DNA from: Actinomycetota bacterium
Lineage (GTDB): Bacteria > Actinomycetota > Thermoleophilia > Gaiellales > F1-60-MAGs149
NCBI GenBank assembly: GCA_016870485.1
Contig: VGBM01000016.1
Coordinates: 1-33,031 of the forward strand
Reading direction: 5' to 3'
DNA length: 33,031 nucleotides
Part shown: positions 1 to 8,200 of the stretch, piece after piece
Numbering within the stretch: position 1 is the stretch's first letter
How the letters are laid out: the number at the start of each line of letters is the position of its first letter
Translations under genes and position numbers: made by a program
The notes under the pieces: model-generated
Database searches by the model: none
Told to the model about the DNA's origin: nothing
What the model saw: only the letters and a program-made list of their open reading frames with translations

Positions 1-475
1 CGCGCAGCTTGAACGTCCACTCGCTCGCGTCCGCGTTGGCCGACCACTCGGTCGCCAGCATCGGCTGCAGGGAGAGGTCGGACGCCGAGCGCACCAGGTA
101 CTCGAACACCTGCGCGCAGACGTTGTAGGTGACGAGGTCGACCATGGTGATCGGGTTGACGCCCTCCGAGCCCGGGATCGACATGCCCCAGTTCATCGTG
201 CCGCCGGTCGCGGCCGCCGCGGTCGTGGCCTCCAAGACGGCGCCCTCGGCGGTCTCGACGTTCGCGCCGCCGCCCGTGTCGCCGCCGCCCGAGTCCGAGC
301 CGCCGCCGCACGCGGCGACGATCGCGGAGATCGAGGCCAGCGACAGGCCGAGCACGGTGCCGCGCTGGATGAAGTGGCGCCGCGAGATCCTGCCCTTGGC
401 GAAGGATTCCACCAGGTCGAGCTGGAGCGGGTCCGCCTTGCGACGGAACGGGTCCAACTGGTCGAAATCGGTCAT
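1..475 (-). CDS. ABC transporter solute-binding lipoprotein, family 5 (N-terminal part; gene runs off the window)
   Basis: Only the first 158 codons are inside the window; the 3' end lies before base 1. The protein begins MTDFDQLDPFRRKAD and carries a twin-arginine signal, SRRHFI at residues 31-36. A hydrophobic stretch follows, ending in a lipobox-like VAAC with Cys56, then a Gly/Ser/Asp-rich linker. The mature start (NPITMVDLVTYNVCAQVFEYL, in part) matches the opening of family-5 (peptide/nickel/oligopeptide type) extracellular binding proteins. It is therefore likely exported folded by Tat, lipidated by Lgt (a gene in this window) and anchored outside the membrane to feed an ABC importer. 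The ATG at 475 is preceded by AGGAGG, 9 nt upstream, a clear Shine-Dalgarno. Permease and ATPase genes would be expected further left. The ligand cannot be told from this fragment. Confidence 0.85.
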   Translation of the reverse strand, partial: MTDFDQLDPFRRKADPLQLDLVESFAKGRISRRHFIQRGTVLGLSLASISAIVAACGGGSDSGGGDTGGGANVETAEGAVLEATTAAAATGGTMNWGMSIPGSEGVNPITMVDLVTYNVCAQVFEYLVRSASDLSLQPMLATEWSANADASEWTFKLR

Positions 476-618
476 GCGAGGTTCCCTCCTCGTGGTCTCA
501 ACTGTGCGCCCGCGTATGCGGGACGCTGTACTTGTCGCACATAAGGTAGGCCGAAGTCAAACCCCGGACGACGCCGCTTACCACGATACGGGCGTCACGC
601 AGGGTCAGGTGCCGGGCC

Positions 619-1953
619 CTAGACGGGGCGCGCGTCGGCATCGACGTCCCCGCGGGGGCGCAGCTCGACGTCGATCACGCGGATCCGGGCGCCGTCGACC
701 TCCCGCACGGTGAAGCGGTAGCCGTTGTGGGTCACGACGTCGCCGGGGCGCGCCGGGCGGCCAAGCTCGCCGAACACGAAGCCGCCGACGGAGGTGTAGT
801 CCTCGTCGGGGAGGCCCGCGGCGAAGCGCTCGTTGAAGTCCTCGATCGGGTAGCCGCCCTCGACCCGCACGCGGTCGGGGGCGAGCCGGATCAGGTCGCG
901 GTCGGGCCGGTCGAACTCGTCGTTGATCTCGCCGACGATCTCCTCGAGCAGGTCCTCGAGGGTGGCGATCCCGACCGTGGAGCCGTACTCGTCGACGACG
1001 ATCGCCATGTGCGTCTTCGTGCGCCGGAAGTCGGCCATCAGCTCGTCGAGCTTCTTCGTCTCGGGCACGATCGGGACGGGCCGGGCGAAGGCGGCGATGT
1101 CGGCGGCGTCCGTGCCGTGGACGCGGGCGCCGAAGAGGTGCCGCACGTGCACGACGCCGACCAGCTCGTCGAGCGTGTCCCGGTAGACCGGGTAGCGCGT
1201 GTACGGCTCGGCCAGGGCGCGCTCGATCGCCGCGTCCGGGGTCAGCTCGACGGGCAGCCCGACGACGTCGGGGCGCGGCACCATCACCTGCCGGACCTCG
1301 GTCTCCGAGAAGTCGAAGACCTTGTGCAGGAGCTGCTGCTCCTCCTCCTCGAGGACGCCCTCCTCGTGGGAGGCCGAGATCAACATCTTCAGCTCCTCCT
1401 CCGAGTGGACGAGGCGCATCTCCGACGGCTGCTCGAGGCCGAGCAGCCGGATCAGCGCGTTCGAGAGCCAGCGCAGGAGCCAGATGAAGGGCCAGAAGAC
1501 CCACATGAAGAGGCTGACGGGGAAGGCCACGGCGAGGGCGACCGTCTCGGCCCGGGACAGGGTCAGGGTCTTCGGCACGATCTCGCCGAGCACCACGTGC
1601 AGCGTCGTGATGACCGCAAAGGCGAGCACGACGGCGACCACGGCGCTCGCGCTCTCGCCGAGCGGCCCGAGTCCGCCGAGCACGCGCTCGAAGGCGGCGG
1701 AGACGGCGGGCTCGCCGACGGCGCCGAGCGCCAGGGACGAGAACGTGATCGCGACCTGCACCGCGGAGATGAAGCGCGGCGGGTCCTCGATGATCGTGCG
1801 CACGCGGCGGGCCCGCGTCGAGCCCTCCTCGACGAGCTCCTCGATGCGCGTCCGGCGCACGGCGACGAAGGCGTACTCCGCGGCCACGAAGAACGCGTTC
1901 CAGAGGATGATCAGCGCGATCGCCGCGATCTCGATGATCGTCAGCGTGGTCAC
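619..1953 (-). CDS. CNNM/CorC (HlyC/CorC) family membrane protein with CBS pair
   Basis: A 444-residue protein with the standard order of the family. An N-terminal DUF21/CNNM transmembrane domain covers about residues 1-190, with the hallmark NAFFVAAEYAFV near residue 20. A CBS-domain pair spans about 215-335 (MVPRPDVVGLP, TRYPVYRDTLDELVGVVH and MAIVVDEYGSTVGIATLEDLL). A C-terminal CorC_HlyC domain (GGYPIEDFNE, TSVGGFVFGELG) completes it. Family members are implicated in Mg2+/divalent cation homeostasis; the haemolysin name is historical. Length is typical. The GTG start at 1953 is chosen because it begins right before the first membrane helix. A weak AGG lies upstream. The start overlaps the stop of a small upstream ORF (GTGA), see that entry. 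A likely -10, TACGAT, is at 2044-2049. Confidence 0.9.
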   Translation of the reverse strand: MTTLTIIEIAAIALIILWNAFFVAAEYAFVAVRRTRIEELVEEGSTRARRVRTIIEDPPRFISAVQVAITFSSLALGAVGEPAVSAAFERVLGGLGPLGESASAVVAVVLAFAVITTLHVVLGEIVPKTLTLSRAETVALAVAFPVSLFMWVFWPFIWLLRWLSNALIRLLGLEQPSEMRLVHSEEELKMLISASHEEGVLEEEEQQLLHKVFDFSETEVRQVMVPRPDVVGLPVELTPDAAIERALAEPYTRYPVYRDTLDELVGVVHVRHLFGARVHGTDAADIAAFARPVPIVPETKKLDELMADFRRTKTHMAIVVDEYGSTVGIATLEDLLEEIVGEINDEFDRPDRDLIRLAPDRVRVEGGYPIEDFNERFAAGLPDEDYTSVGGFVFGELGRPARPGDVVTHNGYRFTVREVDGARIRVIDVELRPRGDVDADARPV

Positions 1954-2033
1954 GCGGACCTCGTACGTGACCCGGTCAGGGACTCGGGTCGCGGGACGGC
2001 GCGCGTGCCGTCCATGTCAGCGGGTCTGCCCAC
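1950..2033 (-). CDS. possible 27-codon leader ORF upstream of the CorC gene
   Basis: Minus-strand ORF beginning at GTG 2033 (or the in-frame ATG at 2015) and ending in TGA at 1950-1952. The last two bases of the CorC GTG start and its following A form this stop (GTGA). The peptide has no hydrophobic stretch and several arginines and prolines. A TACGAT -10-like hexamer (2044-2049) lies 10 nt before the GTG, so the message could begin near this codon. Whether it is translated is unknown. An alternative is that it is untranslated leader with a stem-loop at 1994-2013. Confidence 0.25.
   Translation of the reverse strand: MGRPADMDGTRAVPRPESLTGSRTRSA
1994..2013 (-). promoter_or_regulatory. stem-loop in the leader of the CorC gene / after the TPR gene
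   Basis: Perfect inverted repeat GGACGGC / GCCGTCC with a 6-nt loop. It lies 54 nt past the TPR gene stop and 41 nt before the CorC start, on the same strand. It has no U-run. It could be a weak terminator for the TPR gene or a structure in the CorC leader. Confidence 0.4.
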
Positions 2034-2043
2034 GAATGCGCGG

Positions 2044-2049
2044 ATCGTA
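2044..2049 (-). promoter_or_regulatory. putative -10 (TACGAT) for the CorC gene
   Basis: The TACGAT hexamer on the minus strand is the best -10 match in the 114-base gap upstream of the CorC gene. No convincing -35 is seen. Confidence 0.35.
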
Positions 2050-2067
2050 TCACCGCCGGAGCGCCGA

Positions 2068-3042
2068 TCAGGGCGGATCGCCCGCCAGGATCCGCGCGGC
2101 GCGGGGCGCCGCCGGGTCGAGCTCGAGCGCGCGCCGCGCCGCGTCCCGGGCGGCGGCGGCGTCCCCCGCGCCGGCGCAGGCGGCGGCGAGCAGCTCGTGG
2201 CCGAGCGCGGAGGCGGGCTCGGCGGCGACGTGCCGCTCGGCGGCGGCCCGCGCCTCGCCCGGCCGGTCGGCGGCGATGAGCGCCTCGGCCAGCACCAGCC
2301 GGGTCGCCTCGTCGGCGTCGTCGAGCGCGAGGGCGAGCGCCGCCGCGGTGGCGGCGAGGTCGGGCTGGCCCTCGGCGAGGAGCGCCCGCGCGGCGCCCGC
2401 GAGGTGCGCGTGGTCGTCGCCGTGGGCGGCGAGGTCGCGGCGCACGAGGTCGGCGAGGGCGGCGCGGTCGACCTCGACCGGCCCCTCGGGCCCCGCCACC
2501 GTGGTCAGCGCGCCGAGCGCGCGCAGGCGGTCGACCACCGCCGGGTCGCCGGGCGCGCCGTCGAGCGCCGCGCGGTAGGCGGCGATCGCCCCGTCGGCGT
2601 CGCCGAGGTCCTCCAGAATGCGCCCGCGGTTTCTGTGGTAGAGCGGCACATCCGCGAAGGCCGCGGCGACCCGGTCCAGCTCGGCCAGGGCGGCGGCGGG
2701 CTCGCCGGCCTCGCGCAGCGCGACCGCGCGGTTGAGCCGGACCGGCGTGTCCTCGGGGTCGATCGCGAGCACGTCGTCGGCCGCGCCGAGCGCGGCCTCC
2801 CAGTCGCGCGCGGCCAGCGCCTGCTCGACCCGCGCCCGCGGCGCCTGCTTGGCCGCGAGGCGGCGCAGGTCGGGCGCGTCCGGGTGCTCGGGGTCGGCCT
2901 CGGCGAAGGCCCCGGCCCAGGCCGCGAGCTCGAGCGGGGTCGCCCGCGCCGGGTCGGCGTCCGCCGGCACGGCGACCCGCTCGGGCAGGCCGGCGCGGCG
3001 CGCCGCCGCAGGGTCGAGGTCGACGATCAGCCAGTCGGGCAC
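2068..3042 (-). CDS. tetratricopeptide repeat protein
   Basis: A 324-residue alanine-rich protein starting with PDWLIVDLDP. It is built largely of helical pairs that read as tetratricopeptide repeats, for example WEAALGAADDVLAIDPEDTPVRLN, then PAAALAELDRV, then DADGAIAAYRAALDGAPGDP, and a final AAARDAARRALELDPAAPRAA (each quoted in part). No signal peptide, membrane segment or catalytic domain is visible, so it is probably a cytoplasmic scaffold or adaptor of unknown partner. The GTG at 3042 is chosen over longer possibilities because a TACCCT -10 hexamer ends 6 nt before it, the leaderless pattern seen throughout the window; upstream codons would lie in the promoter. An alternative GTG exists at 3060. 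It is divergent from the DAO oxidoreductase. Confidence 0.75.
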   Translation of the reverse strand: MPDWLIVDLDPAAARRAGLPERVAVPADADPARATPLELAAWAGAFAEADPEHPDAPDLRRLAAKQAPRARVEQALAARDWEAALGAADDVLAIDPEDTPVRLNRAVALREAGEPAAALAELDRVAAAFADVPLYHRNRGRILEDLGDADGAIAAYRAALDGAPGDPAVVDRLRALGALTTVAGPEGPVEVDRAALADLVRRDLAAHGDDHAHLAGAARALLAEGQPDLAATAAALALALDDADEATRLVLAEALIAADRPGEARAAAERHVAAEPASALGHELLAAACAGAGDAAAARDAARRALELDPAAPRAARILAGDPP

Positions 3043-3048
3043 GCCCGG

Positions 3049-3054
3049 AGGGTA
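3049..3054 (-). promoter_or_regulatory. -10 (TACCCT) of the TPR gene, leaderless
   Basis: TACCCT on the minus strand with 6 nt to the GTG start at 3042, giving a transcript starting at or near the start codon. Confidence 0.5.
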
Positions 3055-3092
3055 GGCCACCCCGCCCCCTTCCCCTCCGACGGCCGATGCGC

Positions 3093-3098
3093 TACAGT
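3093..3098 (+). promoter_or_regulatory. putative -10 (TACAGT) of the DAO oxidoreductase gene
   Basis: TACAGT fits TANNNT. A weak -35 candidate (TTCCCC, 3070-3075) stands 17 nt upstream. The predicted transcription start near 3105 falls just before the palindrome at 3110-3132. Confidence 0.35.
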
Positions 3099-3109
3099 TC
3101 GGCCATCGT

Positions 3110-3132
3110 CTACGGCAACGGTGTTGGCGTAG
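3110..3132. promoter_or_regulatory. 23-bp palindrome, candidate operator of the DAO oxidoreductase
   Basis: Arms CTACGGCAAC and GTTGGCGTAG are reverse complements at 9 of 10 positions, separated by GGT. The site lies between a likely -10 and the Shine-Dalgarno (AAAGGAG, 3142-3148) of the oxidoreductase gene. Size and symmetry suit a dimeric repressor. The TetR gene at 4517-5152 is the obvious local candidate, but this link is inferred. Confidence 0.45.
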
Positions 3133-3160
3133 AGGCAACGTAAAGGAGAGCGAGACCGCC

Positions 3161-4471
3161 ATGTCCGTCCCCAACTCCACCAAATACCTGATCATCGGCG
3201 CCGGCATCCACGGCCTGTCGACCGGGTACCACCTCGCCAAGCAGCTCAAGGCCCGCGGGGCCGGCTCCGGCGCCGACATCACGATCATCGACAAGTCCGG
3301 CGTCGCCGCCGGCGCGTCGGGCATCGCCTGCGGCGTCGTCCGCAACAACTACTACCAGCCCGCGATGGCCGAGCTGATGGCCGCCAACGTCGAGGTCTGG
3401 GAGTCCGACCCGGACACCTACCACTACCACGAGGTCGGCTACATCGCCCTCGGCCCCGAGGGCCAGGTCGGCGACCTGACCGAGGTCGCCGGGCGCCACG
3501 AGGCGATCGGCTACCCCTCCACGCTGATCACCGGCGAGGACGCGGTCCGCGAGCACATGCTGAAGCTCTTCCCCGACTGGCGCGCGCCGGGCCTGCAGGT
3601 CGCCCTGCACGAGCACAAGGGCGGCTTCGCCTTCAACGTCGAGTCGATGCAGGGCCTGGCCGGCAAGGCCAAGGCCGAGGGCGTCACGATCGTCGAGGGC
3701 ATCAAAGTCACCGGCTTCGAGCTGGACGGCACGGGCGCCGTCACGAAGGTCAACACCTCCGGCGGCGACATCGAGTGCGAGCAGGTCATCATCGGCGTCG
3801 GCCCGTGGATCCCGCGCGTGTGGGAGATGCTGGACCTCCCCGACAAGCTCGACGTGCGCACCCCCTCGGGCGACGTCCACAAGGACCAGAACATGTGGAC
3901 GTTCTGGTACCTGCAGGAGGGCGAGATCGCGGTCGACCCGCTCAGCCACGCGACGGCCGACGGCAAGATGCCGCCCGTCCTCCACGTCGACTCGGACGCC
4001 CCGCTCTACACGGACGACGGCAAGCTCGTCACCGACGAGCTGTGGGGCAACTACTTCAAGCGCGACCGCCACGGCGTGCAGGGCGGCGCCGCCCCGATCG
4101 CGCTGACGACGGACTTCGAGCTGGACCCGTACCCCACCAGCACCGTCGACCCGGCCTTCCCGGACATGTGGTGCGCGAGCCTCTCGCACTGCATGAGCCG
4201 CTTCGAGGGCTGCCGGGACCACTACAAGGCGGCCCGCTCGGGCGGCGTCGGCTCGTTCACCGTCGACAACTTCCCGGTGTTCGACTACATGCGCCCGAAC
4301 GTGTACGTGATCGCGGACTCCAACCACGGCTACAAGATGATCGGCGTGGGCAAGGAGGTCGCGAACGTGGTCCTCGGCGACCACTCGTCCCTGCTCTACC
4401 CGTTCCGCTACGAGCGCTTCGCCTCGGGTGACCTGCACCCGGTGTCGAACAGCCCGTACCCCTGGTCGTAG
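3161..4471 (+). CDS. FAD-dependent oxidoreductase, DAO (sarcosine/amine oxidase-like) family
   Basis: A 436-residue flavoprotein. The N-terminal dinucleotide-binding fold has GxGxxG at residues 13-18 (GAGIHG) and an acidic end of the second strand (TIIDKSG). The DAO-type substrate domain follows, and a C-terminal FAD-contacting segment reads YVIADSNHGYKMIGVGKE. The family (sarcosine dehydrogenase/oxidase beta subunit, glycine oxidase, D-amino acid oxidase) oxidises secondary or primary amines. The absence of a signal peptide suggests a cytoplasmic enzyme. Substrate is not determinable; nearby amidase, aminotransferase and amine oxidoreductase genes suggest nitrogen-compound catabolism. ATG at 3161 has AAAGGAG 12 nt upstream, a rather long spacing. 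The G/C bias is strong, yet the residue composition (Lys, Asn, Tyr) is less alanine/arginine-skewed than its neighbours, as expected of a conserved enzyme. Confidence 0.85.
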   Translation: MSVPNSTKYLIIGAGIHGLSTGYHLAKQLKARGAGSGADITIIDKSGVAAGASGIACGVVRNNYYQPAMAELMAANVEVWESDPDTYHYHEVGYIALGPEGQVGDLTEVAGRHEAIGYPSTLITGEDAVREHMLKLFPDWRAPGLQVALHEHKGGFAFNVESMQGLAGKAKAEGVTIVEGIKVTGFELDGTGAVTKVNTSGGDIECEQVIIGVGPWIPRVWEMLDLPDKLDVRTPSGDVHKDQNMWTFWYLQEGEIAVDPLSHATADGKMPPVLHVDSDAPLYTDDGKLVTDELWGNYFKRDRHGVQGGAAPIALTTDFELDPYPTSTVDPAFPDMWCASLSHCMSRFEGCRDHYKAARSGGVGSFTVDNFPVFDYMRPNVYVIADSNHGYKMIGVGKEVANVVLGDHSSLLYPFRYERFASGDLHPVSNSPYPWS

Positions 4472-4480
4472 GACGCCAGC

Positions 4481-4510
4481 GGCCGCCGGTGCCCGCGGGC
4501 ATCGGCGGCC
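4481..4510. terminator. bidirectional hairpin between convergent DAO and TetR genes
   Basis: A 30-base inverted repeat: GGCCGCCGGTGCCCG and CGGGCATCGGCGGCC pair along their length apart from one G-T. It sits 9 bases after the oxidoreductase stop and 6 bases before the TetR stop. There is no U-tract, common for high-GC actinobacterial terminators. Confidence 0.7.
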
Positions 4511-4516
4511 CCGGCC

Positions 4517-5152
4517 CTACGGCCGCATGAGCGCCTCGACGCCCGCCCGCCAGATCGGCGCGATCCGGTCGCGGCGCAGCTCCGTCGGCTCGTAGAGGGC
4601 CGTCAGCGCGATCCCCTCCTGCAGGGACCAGAAGGCCATCGTCAGGTCCCCGGTCGCCTGTGTGGACGTGACCTGGCCGCGTCGGCGCCCCTCGTCGATC
4701 AGCTGCGTCACGCGATGGTTCGCGGCGCGGCTGAACGCGAGGAGCTCGGCGGCGAGCGCGGGACGCGTGAGGCTGAACAGGATGATCTCGATGTAGACGC
4801 GCTCGGACCGGTGCAGGTCGTCGGTGACGGGCAGGAAGGTCTCGCCGATCGCCACGAGCTCGGCGACGCAGTCCCAGTCGGGCGGCAGCCGCGCGGGGTC
4901 GGCGAGCGGCGAGCGGTCGAACGGCGACGCCTCCCAGGTCTGCAGCGCGACCTCGCGCAGGAGGCCGTCGCGCGTCCCGAAGGCGTGCGTGAAGGGGCGC
5001 GTCGAGCAGCCCGCGGCCTGCGCGAGCCGCCGGAACGTGCAGGCCGCGACACCCTCATCGGCGATCACGTCGCGGGCGACGCCGATCAGCCGCGCGCGTC
5101 GCTCGGCCGCGCTCTCCGGCCGCTCGGCGGTCCTGCTCGTGCCCCCAGCCAT
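4517..5152 (-). CDS. TetR family transcriptional regulator
   Basis: A 211-residue protein with an N-terminal TetR DNA-binding domain at about residues 15-60. It runs RRARLIGVARDVIADEGV, then ACTFRRLAQAAGCSTRPFTHAF (quoted in part): a helix-turn-helix with the usual hydrophobic pattern. The C-terminal ligand/dimer domain is helical and unassigned. It converges on the DAO oxidoreductase gene and is divergent from lhr across a 70-base gap. Two ATGs are possible, 5161 and 5152. 5152 is preferred because a TAGCGT -10 hexamer (5162-5167) directly abuts the first ATG, so a transcript would start after it. The best guess for a target is the palindrome upstream of the DAO gene, or its own promoter region; neither is shown. 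Confidence 0.85.
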   Translation of the reverse strand: MAGGTSRTAERPESAAERRARLIGVARDVIADEGVAACTFRRLAQAAGCSTRPFTHAFGTRDGLLREVALQTWEASPFDRSPLADPARLPPDWDCVAELVAIGETFLPVTDDLHRSERVYIEIILFSLTRPALAAELLAFSRAANHRVTQLIDEGRRRGQVTSTQATGDLTMAFWSLQEGIALTALYEPTELRRDRIAPIWRAGVEALMRP

Positions 5153-5161
5153 CGTGCGCAT

Positions 5162-5167
5162 ACGCTA
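5162..5167 (-). promoter_or_regulatory. -10 (TAGCGT) of the TetR gene
   Basis: TAGCGT on the minus strand, 9 nt before the chosen ATG at 5152. Confidence 0.35.
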
Positions 5168-5222
5168 CCGCCGATCAGCCGTCGGCCGCTCCCCGCCGGC
5201 GCCGCCTGCGAACCGTAACCAG

Positions 5223-8200
5223 ATGCCCGCCCTCGCCGCCGACCCCGCGACCGCCGACCTCGGCCTCTCGCCGCTCGCCCGGGCCTGGCTCGACGAGGCC
5301 TTCCCGGCCGGCCCGACCCCCGCCCAGCGCGCAGGCTGGCCGGCGATCGGCCGCGGCGACAACGTGCTCCTGTGCGCACCGACGGGCTCCGGCAAGACGC
5401 TCGCCGCCTTCCTCGTCGGCCTCGACCGGCTGGCGGCGCGGCCCGCGACCGAGGCCGGCACGCGGCTCCTCTACATCTCGCCCCTGAAGGCGCTCAACTA
5501 CGACATCGAGCGCAACCTGCGCGGGCCCCTCGCCGGCCTGCGCGCCACCGCCGACCGGCTCGGCCTGCCCGTGCCCGAGATCACGGTCGGGGTGCGCACC
5601 GGCGATACCCCGGAGAAGGAGCGCGCCCGGCAGGCCCGCACCCCGCCGGACGTCCTGATCACGACCCCCGAGAGCCTCTTCCTCCTGCTCACCTCCCCGA
5701 CGCGTCGCGAGGCCCTGCGCGCCGTGGAGGCGGTGATCATCGACGAGGTCCACGCCGTCGCGGGCACGAAGCGCGGCAGCCACCTCGCGCTCAGCCTCGA
5801 GCGGCTCGAGCACCTGACCGGCCGCCCCGTGCAGCGGATCGCCCTGTCGGCCACCGTCGCCCCGCTCGACGAGGTCGCCCGCTACGGCTCCGGCGACCGC
5901 CCCTGCACGATCGTGGACGCGGGCGCGCGCCGCCCGCTCGCGCTCGAGGTCGTCGTGCCCCTCGCCGACATGGCGCGCCCGGAGGGCGAGGCCGAGCCGC
6001 CCGACCCGGTCGCCGGCGCCGGCGACTCGGCCGCCACCTCGGTCTGGCCCGCGATCTACCCGCGCCTCCTCGAGCTGATCGAGGCGCACACGACGACCCT
6101 GATCTTCGTCAACTACCGGCGCCTCGCCGAGCGCCTCGCGCTGCGCCTCAACGAGCTCGCCGAGCGCGAGGTCGCGCGCTCCCACCACGGCTCGCTCGCG
6201 CGGGAGACCCGCCAGGAGGTCGAGGAGCTCCTCAAGGCCGGCGAGCTGCCGTGCCTCGTCGCCACCTCGTCGCTCGAGCTCGGCATCGACATGGGCGCGA
6301 TCGACCTCGTGATCCAGGTCGAGTCGCCGCGGAGCGTCGCGCGCGGCCTCCAGCGCGTCGGCCGCGCCGGCCACTCCGTCGGCGCCACCAGCCACGGGAT
6401 GATCTTCCCGAAGCACCGCGGCGACCTCGTCGAGAGCGCCGTCGTCGCGGAGCGCATGCTGGCCGGCGACGTCGAGCCGATCCGGATCCCCGCCAACGCG
6501 CTCGACGTGCTCGCCCAGCAGGTCGTGTCGATCTGCTCGGTGGAGGAGTGGTCCGTCGACGACCTCGAGCGCCTGGTCCGCCGTGCCGCGCCCTACCGCG
6601 ACCTGCCGCGCTCCCAGCTCGAGGGCGTCCTCGACATGCTGTCGGGCCGCTACCCCTCGGACGAGTTCGCGGAGCTCAGGGCCCGCATCACCTGGGACCG
6701 CCTGGCCGGCACCGTGACGGGCCGCGAGGGCACCCGCTCCCTGGCCGTCGCGAACGCCGGCACGATCCCCGACCGCGGCCTCTACGGCGTCCACCTCGCG
6801 GACGGCTCGGGCCGCGTCGGCGAGCTCGACGAGGAGATGGTCTACGAGGCCCGCGCCGGGCAGGTCTTCCAGCTCGGCGCCTCGTCGTGGCGGATCGAGC
6901 GGATCACCCGCGACCGCGTCCTCGTCACCCCCGCCCCGGGCCGGCCCGGCCAGATCCCGTTCTGGCGCGGCGAGGGCGCCGGCCGCACGATCGAGCTCGG
7001 CCGCGCGCTGGGCGCCTTCACGCGCGAGATCGGCGGGATGCGCCGCGACGCGGCGCGCCGGCGGCTCGTCGAGCGCCACCGCCTCGACGCGCGGGCCGCC
7101 GACAACCTGCTCGCCTACCTGCGCGAGCAGCGCGAGGCCACCGGCGTCCTGCCCAGCGACCGCACCGTCGTCGTGGAGCGCTTCCGCGACGAGATCGGCG
7201 ACTGGCGGCTCTGCGTCCTGACGCCGTTCGGGGCCCGCGTCCACGCCCCGTGGGCGCTCGCGATCGGCGCGCGGCTGCGCACGGACCACGGCATCGACGC
7301 CCAGGCGCTGTGGTCGGACGATGGGATCATCCTGCACATCCCCGACGCCGACGACCCGCCGCCCGCCGACGTCGTGCTGCTCGATCCGGACGAGATCGAG
7401 GACCTCGTCGTGCGCGAGCTCGCCGGCAGCGCGCTGTTCGCGGCCCGCTTCCGGGAGAACGCCGGCCGCGCGCTCCTGATCCCGCGCCGACGCCCCGGGC
7501 AGCGCACGCCGCTCTGGCAGCAGCGCCTGCGGGCGCAGGCGCTGCAGGGCGTCGCCACCCGCTACCCGGCCTTCCCGATCGTGCTCGAGACGTACCGCGA
7601 GTGCCTGCAGGATGTGTTCGACGTGCCGGGCCTGCGCGGGCTGCTCGAGGGCCTGCGCGCCCGCACCCTCGAGGTCGCCGAGGTCGAGACGCCGACCGGC
7701 TCGCCGTTCGCCGCCTCGCTGCTGTTCGACTACGTCGCGCAGTACATGTACGAGGGCGACGCGCCGCCCGCCGAGCTGCGGGCCCAGGCGCTGTCCCTCG
7801 ACCGCGAGCTCCTGCGCGAGCTGCTCGGCCAGGAGGACCTGCGCGAGCTGCTCGACGCCGACGCGATCGCGCAGGTCGCGTCCGACCTCCGCCGCCGCCA
7901 CGCGGACAGCCCCGACGCCGTGCTCGACCAGCTGCGCCGGCTCGGCGACCTGACGCGCGCCGAGGTCGCCGCCGACGCCGCCCTCGACGAGCTCGTGCGC
8001 ACCCGCCGCGCCACGCTGCTGCGGGTCGGCGGCGAGGAGCGCGCGATCGCCGCCGAGGACGCGGGCCGCTACCGGGACGCCACCGGCGCCCTGCCCGAGC
8101 CGGGCCTGCCCGCCGCCTTCCTCGAGCCCGTGCCCGACGCCCTGCTCGGGCTCGTGCGCCGCTACGCCCGCACCCACGGCCCCTTCGCCGCCGCCGCGGC

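Noticed and set aside
509..522. Small palindrome CCCGC-gtat-GCGGG upstream of the solute-binding protein
   Set aside because: Only 5-bp arms in very GC-rich sequence; expected by chance.
555..560. TTGACT as -35 of the solute-binding protein gene
   Set aside because: It is a good -35 hexamer on the minus strand, but no TANNNT is found 16-18 nt downstream, so a promoter cannot be claimed.
605..3132. Long open frames opposite the CorC and TPR genes
   Set aside because: They are antisense shadows produced by GC-rich codon structure; translations are Arg/Gly/His-rich with no motif.
3043..3348. Longer N-terminus of the TPR protein (start at 3348)
   Set aside because: It would overlap the DAO gene start and the whole divergent promoter region; the TACCCT -10 supports GTG 3042.
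4824..5222. 133-codon N-terminal extension of the Lhr helicase frame
   Set aside because: It overlaps the TetR gene on the other strand, has no helicase homology, and reads as a shadow. The ATG at 5223 begins typical Lhr sequence.
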